Positions 42,713-49,776 of a stretch of DNA of 64,000 bases are shown here, piece after piece. Numbering within the stretch: position 1 is the stretch's first letter; each line of letters begins with the position of its first letter. The notes below the pieces were generated by a model. The model was not told the origin of the DNA and made no database searches. It saw only the letters and a program-made list of their open reading frames with translations. A program made the translations under genes and the position numbers. Source of the DNA: Phytoactinopolyspora mesophila (lineage in GTDB: Bacteria > Actinomycetota > Actinomycetes > Jiangellales > Jiangellaceae); assembly GCF_010122465.1 (NCBI RefSeq), contig NZ_WLZY01000002.1:1-64000 (forward strand), in the 5' to 3' direction.

Positions 42713-43615
42713 ATGGAGCGTCGCACCGGACAGTCCGGGAGCTCGTCGCCCGGCAGGGTCGCGGTGGTGACCGACTCCACCGCATATCTCGCCCCAGACC
42801 TTGCTGCCGAATTCGGCGTGCACGTGGTGCCGCTGCATGTCGTGATCGACGGCGTACCGCGCGTCGAAGGCGCCGGAATCGGTCCGCAGGAGGTGGCCGC
42901 GGCGTTGCGCGGGCACGCCAAGGTCAGTACCTCGCGGCCCACCCCGCAGGCGTTACTCGACACCTATCGGCAGGTGGCGGAGCAGGGTGCGGACCACATC
43001 GTCTCGGTCCACCTGTCCGGAGGGCTTTCCGGAACGGTCGACGCCGCCAGGCTTGCCGCCGAAGAAGCGACGGTGCCGGTCGAGGTGGTCGACTCGGAGT
43101 CGATCGGCATGGGATTGGGATTTGCCGTGCTGGCCGCGGCGGCGGCCGCGCGCCGGGGCTCGTCCAGCCATGACGTCGTAGCGGCCGCGACCGCTACGAC
43201 GCGGCGTTCGTCGGCGTTCTTCTACGTCGATACTCTCGAGTACCTGCGTCGCGGTGGCCGGATCGGCCCGGCGTCGGCGATGCTCGGCACCGCCCTGGCG
43301 ATCAAACCGTTGCTGTATCTGGACGGCGGCCTGATCAAGCCGCTGGAGAAGGTCCGCACCGCTGCGAAAGCAGTGGCCAGACTCGAGGACCTAGCGGTGG
43401 AGCGGGCCGGGACCGCCGAGGTGAACATCGCCGTTCATCACCTCGACAACGCCGCGCGAGCGGAGGCGCTGGCGAGCCGGCTGTCCGGCCGGTTGACCGC
43501 GATCGATGACCTCGTGGTCTCCGAAGTGGGCGCGGTGATCGGTGCGCACACCGGGCCCGGAATGCTGGCCGTCGTGGTCAGCCCCGTGGGCCATCGCCTT
43601 CCCTACCCCCGGTGA
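42713..43615 (+). CDS. DegV family fatty acid-binding protein
   Basis: 300 residues. The N-terminal Rossmann-like half has VAVVTDSTAYLAPDLAAEFG and HVVPLHVVIDG. The Ser/Thr lipid-headgroup-binding motif is KVSTSRPTPQALLD, and the second half has SGTVDAARLAAEE. DegV (FakB-type) proteins bind a fatty acid for a kinase partner (FakA); no fakA is in this window. It follows leuS closely, a conserved actinobacterial arrangement. Its TGA stop is supplied by the repeat at 43611. Confidence 0.93.
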   Translation: MERRTGQSGSSSPGRVAVVTDSTAYLAPDLAAEFGVHVVPLHVVIDGVPRVEGAGIGPQEVAAALRGHAKVSTSRPTPQALLDTYRQVAEQGADHIVSVHLSGGLSGTVDAARLAAEEATVPVEVVDSESIGMGLGFAVLAAAAAARRGSSSHDVVAAATATTRRSSAFFYVDTLEYLRRGGRIGPASAMLGTALAIKPLLYLDGGLIKPLEKVRTAAKAVARLEDLAVERAGTAEVNIAVHHLDNAARAEALASRLSGRLTAIDDLVVSEVGAVIGAHTGPGMLAVVVSPVGHRLPYPR

Positions 43616-43699
43616 TCGTCAGTGCGTTGTGGCTGCTGCCCAACCACCACAACGCACTGACGATCACCCGCCAGCAGCCACAACGCACTGACGATCACC
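43611..43699. repeat. three-arm palindromic element, family B (TGATCGTCAGT)
   Basis: The left arm GGTGATCGTCAGTGCGTTGT (from 43611) is followed by two identical right arms, at 43647-43668 and 43678-43699. Offsets 36 and 31 bp are the same as in the element at 27681, although the two loci are unrelated. The left arm gives degV its stop codon (43613-43615). Confidence 0.88.
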
Positions 43700-43725
43700 G
43701 AGTCGTGGGGTGCGCCAGGTGAGGG

Positions 43726-43767
43726 TTGTCCACAGCGGTCGGCCTGGGCGTGACTGAGTTGTCCACA
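43726..43767 (+). promoter_or_regulatory. two TTGTCCACA boxes upstream of comEA
   Basis: Exact TTGTCCACA at 43726-43734 and 43759-43767, same orientation, 33 bp apart. The second is followed by ACTCGTCG and starts exactly 61 nt before the comEA ATG. The DUF559 gene has the same box and spacing. These match the actinobacterial DnaA-box consensus, but two boxes alone are not an origin. Confidence 0.55.
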
Positions 43768-43819
43768 ACTCGTCGGTAACCACTGGCTCGGCGCCGTCGC
43801 CGCTGCGAAGGTCGCGGCT

Positions 43820-44920
43820 ATGCGCTTGCCACTTTTCAGCCGAGACACCGAAGAGGATCTCGGTGTCGTCGCCCGGCACCGGGTGGCCCGGCTGGCAGCC
43901 GACAGCCGGGCGGAGGGCCGCCACGCGAGCAGCCCGACCCGGATGGGCGGGTGGGTGCCGCGGGTGCCGGAACAGGCTGATGAGACGGCGCTCGCGGACA
44001 CCGATGACGCCCCGCCGGCCGACGCCGGCGACACCGTGCCCGAACCGTCCGGTGACCAGCCAGGGAGCCAGTACGTGCGAGGCCCGGTATCGGGAGCGCT
44101 CATCGACCGGCTGCCATTGGCCGTGCGTGGCCTCTGGGAGGCACGCACCGCCGGCACAGGTCGGCCGCGCACAGAGCTCGGGCGCGGACAGATCCTCGTG
44201 GTCGCCCTCCTACTGGTGGCTGGGCTCGCCGTGGCGGCGGTGATCTACAGCACCGCGCGTCCTGAGCCGGTGCCGGTGGGTGCCGAGATCGTCGAGACGG
44301 GAACCCCGGTTCCAGAGCGTCCGGCTGATCCGGGTGCCCGTCACGACGCCGCGGGACACCTGCCACCGGCCCCGGAGCAGGACACATCGGGCGCCACCGG
44401 CATGGAAAGCGAGCACCCGCCGACTGAAGGGTCGGCCGGTGGTGGCCATCCGGACAACGGCATGCTTGTCATCCACGTTGCCGGCGAGGTCGGCCGGCCA
44501 GGCGTGGTGACGGTCCCGGCCGGCTCGCGGGTCGCCGACGCGATCGACGCGGCCGGTGGTGCGGCCGAGGGCACCGACCTGACACCGCTCAACCTCGCGC
44601 GGGTCCTGACCGACGGTGAGCAGGTTCTGGTAGGTGTGGAGCTGCCTCCTGGACACCAGCCGCCAGCCGATGCCGGTGGCGACGCCGGCGCCGGTACCGC
44701 CCCGGAGGCCGGCCCAGGGGGCGCAGGTGACCTGATCGACCTGAACACGGCGTCGAGTCAGCAGCTGGAGACGCTGCCCGGCATCGGGCCGGCGCTGGCC
44801 CAGCGCATCATCGACTGGCGCGAACAGAACGGCCGCTTCAATCACGTAGACGAGCTTCACGAAGTAGCCGGCATCGGCCCGAGCAGATTTGCCGACATCG
44901 CCCCGCTGGTCAGGGTCTGA
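43820..44920 (+). CDS. comEA: ComEA-type DNA-binding competence protein
   Basis: 366 residues. The cytoplasmic N-terminal part (about 1-130) is polar, then one membrane helix (about 132-152: QILVVALLLVAGLAVAAVIY), a Pro/Glu linker, an SLBB-like domain (about 212-275: MLVIHVAGEVGRPGVVTVPA), and a C-terminal helix-hairpin-helix pair (about 305-366: IDLNTASSQQLETLPGIGPA, then VAGIGPSRFADIAPLVRV). It binds incoming dsDNA outside the membrane and hands it to ComEC, encoded 3 bp downstream. The long cytoplasmic N-terminus is typical of actinobacteria. Confidence 0.95.
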   Translation: MRLPLFSRDTEEDLGVVARHRVARLAADSRAEGRHASSPTRMGGWVPRVPEQADETALADTDDAPPADAGDTVPEPSGDQPGSQYVRGPVSGALIDRLPLAVRGLWEARTAGTGRPRTELGRGQILVVALLLVAGLAVAAVIYSTARPEPVPVGAEIVETGTPVPERPADPGARHDAAGHLPPAPEQDTSGATGMESEHPPTEGSAGGGHPDNGMLVIHVAGEVGRPGVVTVPAGSRVADAIDAAGGAAEGTDLTPLNLARVLTDGEQVLVGVELPPGHQPPADAGGDAGAGTAPEAGPGGAGDLIDLNTASSQQLETLPGIGPALAQRIIDWREQNGRFNHVDELHEVAGIGPSRFADIAPLVRV

Positions 44921-44923
44921 ATC

Positions 44924-47287
44924 ATGTCGGCATTCCACCTGCGTTCCGGCGACGACGCGCGGAACGCGCCCGCTGGTGAGGCGCTCGACCTGAGGCTCGT
45001 GCCGGTGGCCGGCTGCCTATGGGCCGGCGCGTTGGCGGGCCTACTGATGGCACCGGCCCGGCTGGCCTTCGCCGGCGCGCTGCTCGCCGTGCTGGGGGTA
45101 CTAGTGGTGGTGTCCTGGCGCCCGGCCCGGACGCGCCGTGCTCTGGTGGCGGTGGTGGTGGTCTGCTTCGCCGTCGGCGCGATCATCGGAGCCTCGCGTG
45201 CCGCACATGTGCGGGACGGGCCCGTGGCCGATCTCGCGGCGCAAGAGGCCCAGGTCGACATCGACGGTGTGGTGTCCACGGACCCGGTGATCCGGGAAAC
45301 CGCGCGGGCCGGTAGCGACGACCCCGGCACAGCCGGCTACGTGCTGGTGCGGATCCGGGTCGATGAGATCTCCGGACGCGGCGGCGAGTATCGGGTTCGC
45401 ACCCCGGTCCTGGCGGTGGCCGGCGGTGCTGTGTGGAGCACGCTTCTGCCTGGTCAGCGGGTGCGGATCACCGGCTGGATGTCATCAGCCGAAGGCCGGG
45501 ACGTCGCGGCGTTCGTGCGTGTGCACGGCGAGCCGGAACTCGTCGGCGGACCGGGTCGGATCGCCCGGCTGACCGAGCCTCTGCGGGCCGGGCTGCGCGA
45601 AGCGGTGCGCGTTGTTCCAGGGGCGCACCGCGGCCTCATCCCGGGGATGGTGGTGGGGGACGAATCGATGATGGGAGCTGAGACTCGCGAGGAGATGCGC
45701 ATCACCGGTCTGACACACCTGACGGCGGTCTCCGGTACCCACGTGGGCATCGTCTTGCTCGCCGTACTCGGAGTGGCGCGGCTGATCGGGGTACGAGGAA
45801 CCGCTCTACCCCTGGTGGGTGTGTTGAGCCTGGTCGGCTTCGTCCTCTTGGTACGGCCGGATCCGAGCGTCTTGCGCGCGGCTGTCATGGGCACTGTCGC
45901 GGTGTTCGGTGTTGTCTTCGCCGGGCGGCGGCGTGCCCTGCCCGCGCTCTCGACAGCGGTGAGTGTATTGGTGCTCGTCGATCCGTGGCTGGCCCGTTCG
46001 GTCGGGTTCGCGCTCTCGGTATCCGCCACTGCCGGCATCCTGCTGCTGGTTCCGTCCTGGGAACGCGCGATGACGTGGTTGCCGCGCCCGCTGGCGCTGG
46101 CCGTCGCGGTGCCGCTGGCCGCCCAGGTAGCTTGCACGCCGGTGCTGCTGGGTGTGTTCGGCCAGTTCAGTATCGCCTCGGTGCCGGCGAACATCCTGGT
46201 GGCCCCGGTGGTCGCCCCCGCCATGGTGCTCGGGGTGGCCGCTACCGTGGTGGCGCCCGTCGTCCCGCCGCTGGCCGCCGCCATTGCCTGGCTGGCCGGC
46301 TGGCCGGTGTGGTGGATCGCGGCCGTGGCTCGGTGGCTCGCCTATCAGCCCGGCTCGGAGTACCAATGGGCTGACGGCAGGCCGGGTGCTTTAGTTGGTA
46401 TCGCACTCGCGGTCGTGGGCATCGCGGTGCTGCCGGTGGTGTTTCGCCGGCCACTGGTCGCGGCCGGAACCGCTACCGTCCTCGTGCTGGTGTTACTACG
46501 GGCGGTTCCGGCACCCGGCTGGCCACCCGATGGATGGGTGATGGTGCTGTGTGACGTCGGCCAGGGCGACGGCGTCGTCATACGTGCCGGGCCTGGGGCC
46601 GGGGTGGTCGTCGATGCCGGCCCGGATCCGGTCATGATGCGCCGGTGCCTCGACTCGTTGCGTATCTCGCGGGTGCCGTTGCTGGTCCTGAGCCACTATC
46701 ACGCAGACCATGTCGATGGGGTGCCGGGCGTACTGGCCGGACGCGACGTCGACCATGCTCTCGTCTCGCCGCTGCCTGAGCCCGAACCCAACGCGGCGCA
46801 GGTGGCCGCGTGGCTGGACGCGGCCGGAGTGCCCATCCACGTGGCGCGGGCGGGGGACAGGTGGGCAGTGGGCGAGATCTCGATGGAGGTGTTGTGGCCG
46901 CGACGGATCATCCGGTCGTCCGAGGAGTCCGATCCCAATAACGCCAGTGTGGTGCTGGCTGCGGAACTCCACGACGTGAGCATGCTGATGACCGGTGACG
47001 TCGAGCCGTTGGCCCAACGCGCCTTGCTCCGGACGATACCCGACCTGACCGCCCGCGTACTCAAGGTCTCGCATCACGGGTCGGCACGCCAGGAGGAGCG
47101 ATTTCTGGCTGGGCTCGAAGCCGAACTGGCTCTCATCGGGGTCGGGGAGAATTCTCACGGGCATCCCTCCGAAGAGGTGCTCGGCGTGCTGGAACGTGCC
47201 GGCGTGGAGGTGCGGCGCACCGACCAGGACGGAACCATGGCCGTGGTGCGGCTCGAGGACGAGAGCCTCGCCGTCGTCGCCCGTTGA
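44924..47287 (+). CDS. comEC: ComEC/Rec2 family DNA internalisation channel
   Basis: 787 residues. N-terminal helices and an OB-fold DUF4131 region (about 25-180), the competence membrane domain (about 220-500, with LTHLTAVSGTHVGIVLLAVL), and a C-terminal metallo-beta-lactamase-like domain (about 525-780). Motifs in the last are LSHYHADHVDGV, NNASVVL, MLMTGDVE and LKVSHHGSA. It transports single-stranded DNA into the cell; the MBL domain is proposed to degrade the other strand. It is co-transcribed with comEA. Confidence 0.96.
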   Translation: MSAFHLRSGDDARNAPAGEALDLRLVPVAGCLWAGALAGLLMAPARLAFAGALLAVLGVLVVVSWRPARTRRALVAVVVVCFAVGAIIGASRAAHVRDGPVADLAAQEAQVDIDGVVSTDPVIRETARAGSDDPGTAGYVLVRIRVDEISGRGGEYRVRTPVLAVAGGAVWSTLLPGQRVRITGWMSSAEGRDVAAFVRVHGEPELVGGPGRIARLTEPLRAGLREAVRVVPGAHRGLIPGMVVGDESMMGAETREEMRITGLTHLTAVSGTHVGIVLLAVLGVARLIGVRGTALPLVGVLSLVGFVLLVRPDPSVLRAAVMGTVAVFGVVFAGRRRALPALSTAVSVLVLVDPWLARSVGFALSVSATAGILLLVPSWERAMTWLPRPLALAVAVPLAAQVACTPVLLGVFGQFSIASVPANILVAPVVAPAMVLGVAATVVAPVVPPLAAAIAWLAGWPVWWIAAVARWLAYQPGSEYQWADGRPGALVGIALAVVGIAVLPVVFRRPLVAAGTATVLVLVLLRAVPAPGWPPDGWVMVLCDVGQGDGVVIRAGPGAGVVVDAGPDPVMMRRCLDSLRISRVPLLVLSHYHADHVDGVPGVLAGRDVDHALVSPLPEPEPNAAQVAAWLDAAGVPIHVARAGDRWAVGEISMEVLWPRRIIRSSEESDPNNASVVLAAELHDVSMLMTGDVEPLAQRALLRTIPDLTARVLKVSHHGSARQEERFLAGLEAELALIGVGENSHGHPSEEVLGVLERAGVEVRRTDQDGTMAVVRLEDESLAVVAR

Positions 47288-47348
47288 GACCGGTGGTCGT
47301 CTCCCACTTGGCTCGTTGTCGGCCGGGCGTGGCATGCTGTGTCGCGAT

Positions 47349-48326
47349 ATGCCTACTCGAACCGTGGATCCGCTGGTTCCCGTCACCCTGGTCGTCGGGC
47401 CGGAAGCCTTGCTTTCCGAGCGTGCCGTCGCCGCGGTCGCCCGTGCCGCTCGCCAGGCCGACGCGGACTCGGACATCTCCGAAGTGGCCGGTGCCGACCT
47501 CACACCTGGAAGCCTGGCCGAGCATGCCAGCCCATCGCTGTTCGCCACCCGCCGGGTCCTGGTGGTCCGGGATGTCCAGGATGTGTCGGACGCGGTCAGC
47601 GAGGCCTTGGTGGCGCACGTCAAATCGCCGGTGCAAGACATCCATCTGGTGCTCGTGCATCCAGGAGGCGTCAAGTCGAAGAAGACGCTCGACCGGTTGC
47701 GCAAGGCAGGCGCTCACGAGGTCAAGGCCGAGCGCCTGACCAAGCCCGATGACCAGGTGAGTTTCGTCCGGGCCGAGGTCCGTCACGCGGGCGGGCGGAT
47801 CGACGAGCCCGCGGCTCGGCAACTGGTCGATGCCGTGGGCGGAGACCTGCGGGGCCTTGCATCCGCGGCGTCGCAGCTAGCCTCCGACGCTCTGGACGGC
47901 ATCGTCGACACCGACGTCGTCGCCACCTACTTCGAGGGCCGGGCCGAGGTCAAGGGGTGGGTGGTGGCAGACCGGGCCGTTGAAGGCAACACCGCCCAGG
48001 CGGTCGAGCAGTTGCGATGGGCTTTGCAGACGGGCACTGACCCGGTCTTGGTCATCGGATCACTGGCGACGGCCCTTCGAGCGCTGGCACGTCTGGCCGG
48101 TGCGGCGCGGGGCGTGCGCGATGCCGACCTCGCGCGCGACATCGGCGTGCCGCCGTGGAAGATCCGGGTCCTACGTGGCCAGCTACGAGGCTGGACCCCC
48201 ACTGGACTGTCCCAAGCCATCCGCGCGGTGGCGGCAGCCGATCTAGCCGTGAAAGGCGGCGCCAACGACTCCACGTTGGCCCTGACCAATGCGTTGGTGC
48301 AGATAGGGCAAGCCCGCTCGAGTTGA
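47349..48326 (+). CDS. holA: DNA polymerase III subunit delta
   Basis: 325 residues from ATG 47349 (MPTRTVDPLVPVTLVVGPEA). It belongs to the AAA+ clamp-loader complex that opens the beta sliding clamp. The body shows FATRRVLVVRDVQDVSD and the conserved C-terminal AAGQAKG-like helices (PPWKIRVLRGQLRGW). It lies downstream of comEC as in other actinobacteria; rpsT follows further on, separated here by the c-di-GMP locus. Confidence 0.93.
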   Translation: MPTRTVDPLVPVTLVVGPEALLSERAVAAVARAARQADADSDISEVAGADLTPGSLAEHASPSLFATRRVLVVRDVQDVSDAVSEALVAHVKSPVQDIHLVLVHPGGVKSKKTLDRLRKAGAHEVKAERLTKPDDQVSFVRAEVRHAGGRIDEPAARQLVDAVGGDLRGLASAASQLASDALDGIVDTDVVATYFEGRAEVKGWVVADRAVEGNTAQAVEQLRWALQTGTDPVLVIGSLATALRALARLAGAARGVRDADLARDIGVPPWKIRVLRGQLRGWTPTGLSQAIRAVAAADLAVKGGANDSTLALTNALVQIGQARSS

Positions 48327-48367
48327 TTCGGTGGGGTGGTCTTGAAGTCATGAGACCACGCGAGGCG

Positions 48368-49051
48368 CTAACGGGTTTCGGCGAACGTCGTGCGCAGCCA
48401 CTGTTCCACACCGGCCACGTGGACCGTGGACGTCGCCGCGGCGATATCGGGCTGGCGATTGCGGATCGCCTCGTAGATGTCCTGGTGTTCGGTCAGCGTC
48501 CGTGAGATGGCATCGGCCTGGGTGAGACCGCGCCATACTCTGGCTCGCTGAGTTGGGCCGGAGAGACTCTCGACGAGCGAGCAGAGCACGGCGTTCTGGG
48601 AGCCTTGAGCGATCATCCGGTGGAACTCGAGATCGTTGGCGACGAGCTGGTCGACATCGGGGTCATCGCCGAGCTGGCTCAGATGGCGGCCGAGTTCGGC
48701 GATGGCGGTGTCCGGCATCCGGATGGCAGCCATGCTGGCGGCGGCCGGCTCGATGATACGGCGAACTTCGAGGAAATCGAGCACGGTGTCGTCGCGGTGG
48801 AGATCAACGACGAAACTCATGGTCTCGAGCAGGAGGTCCGGGGACAGGCTGGTGACGTATGTACCGTCACCCTGGCGCACGTCGAGCACATGGATCAGCG
48901 CGAGCGCACGCACGGCTTCGCGCAGCGAGTTTCGGGACAGACCCAGGCGTTCGGCGAGCTCAGCCTCCTTCGGCAGCCGGTCACCGGGCTTGAGTTCGCC
49001 GGCGACGATCATCTCCTTGATCCGGTCGATCGCCGTGTCAGTGACGGCCAT
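48368..49051 (-). CDS. GntR/FadR family transcriptional regulator
   Basis: 227 residues. The winged helix (about 5-70) shows DRIKEMIVAGELKPGDRLPK, then LAERLGLSRNSLREAVRALA. The C-terminal FCD helical ligand domain (about 90-215) has the metal-binding pattern EVRRIIEPAAA, DLEFHRMIAQ and H in TSTVHVAGVEQW. It lies 58 bp downstream of the BldD-like gene on the same strand and may be the last gene of the c-di-GMP operon or an independent regulator. It is convergent with holA. Confidence 0.9.
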   Translation of the reverse strand: MAVTDTAIDRIKEMIVAGELKPGDRLPKEAELAERLGLSRNSLREAVRALALIHVLDVRQGDGTYVTSLSPDLLLETMSFVVDLHRDDTVLDFLEVRRIIEPAAASMAAIRMPDTAIAELGRHLSQLGDDPDVDQLVANDLEFHRMIAQGSQNAVLCSLVESLSGPTQRARVWRGLTQADAISRTLTEHQDIYEAIRNRQPDIAAATSTVHVAGVEQWLRTTFAETR

Positions 49052-49109
49052 GTTCTCTCGTTGCCTTTCTTCTCTGGCGAGAAGGGTCGGTCTTCTCCGG
49101 CGAGAAGGG

Positions 49110-49610
49110 TCAGCCCTGATCGGCGATCACGCCCCAAGCCGCCATCTTTTCCCGGAGCTCCCCGGCCGTCCAGCCGTAGACCGATGACACCATCCAGACG
49201 TCGTTGGAGCGAATGGTCAAGATGTTGCCGCCGAAGTCGTTGCGTTTCTGCTGGACTCCAGTGACGAAGTTGATCAGGTACTCGGCCTCTTCGGGTGCAC
49301 TGCGCAAGGCGTTGAGGTCCAGCACAACCTTGCCGTCGTCATCATCATCCTGAGACGTTTCCCGCTCTTTGGTCGATACCAGGGAATCGACCGGCACACC
49401 GTAGAAGTCGGCCAGCTCGGCCAGTCTGCGTACCGACGCGGCCCGGTCACCCCGTTCGTATGATCCCACCACCGCGGCGCGAAGAGCACCGCCGGATCTT
49501 TCCTCGACCGCCTGCAGGGAAAGCTGCTTTCGGCGCCTGACCTTCCGCAGCCGTTCGCCCACCACCTTCGCGAAATCTGTATCCGTCGGGTCCAGCTTGC
49601 TTTCATTCAT
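49110..49610 (-). CDS. BldD-like transcriptional regulator with c-di-GMP-binding motif
   Basis: 166 residues. The N-terminal XRE helix-turn-helix (about 14-80: GERLRKVRRRKQLSLQAVEE, VVGSYERGDRAASVRRLAEL) closely resembles Streptomyces BldD. An acidic linker follows (SQDDDDDGK), then a BldD-type C-terminal domain (about 95-163). BldD binds c-di-GMP through RGD-X8-RQDD; here the text is RND (123-125), exactly eight residues, then RSND (134-137). The functional Arg and Asp residues are kept. It is encoded in the same operon as a GGDEF-EAL enzyme, which strongly suggests c-di-GMP-controlled DNA binding. It is probably a BldD paralogue rather than BldD itself. Confidence 0.85.
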   Translation of the reverse strand: MNESKLDPTDTDFAKVVGERLRKVRRRKQLSLQAVEERSGGALRAAVVGSYERGDRAASVRRLAELADFYGVPVDSLVSTKERETSQDDDDDGKVVLDLNALRSAPEEAEYLINFVTGVQQKRNDFGGNILTIRSNDVWMVSSVYGWTAGELREKMAAWGVIADQG

Positions 49611-49776
49611 TGTCGAGCTCCCAAGGCCGCCCTACCTCACTGCTCCCCCACATCACAGTGTATTTGCTGCACGCGTACACCGGGGTCGATACGACCTCGG
49701 CCTTGACACGTGGACAGAGCACAGAATAGCCGTCATCGGTGCTCGAGGCCACGGTGGCGTAACGGGTATCTGTCAT
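49603..49776 (-). CDS. small 57-residue protein of the c-di-GMP operon
   Basis: It starts at ATG 49776, overlapping the GGDEF-EAL stop by 4 nt (ATGA), and overlaps the BldD-like start by 8 nt at its end. Perfect packing between two real genes argues that it is translated. Sequence features: MTDTRYATVASSTDDGYSVL, two cysteines (in LCPRVKA and YACSKY), neutral-acidic overall, no membrane helix. No family is recognised. It could be a small regulatory partner of the c-di-GMP enzyme or of BldD-like; this is inference. Confidence 0.6.
   Translation of the reverse strand: MTDTRYATVASSTDDGYSVLCPRVKAEVVSTPVYACSKYTVMWGSSEVGRPWELDNE

Noticed and set aside
39791-42916. A 1041-codon open frame on the minus strand opposite leuS and the start of degV
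   Set aside because: It is the mirror of a certain gene (leuS) in GC-rich DNA; it has no recognisable motif and extreme Arg/His/Val composition.
43726-43767. Replication origin from two DnaA-like boxes
   Set aside because: Only two boxes, no AT-rich unwinding region, and no dnaA/dnaN/gyrB genes nearby; treated as a regulatory motif instead.
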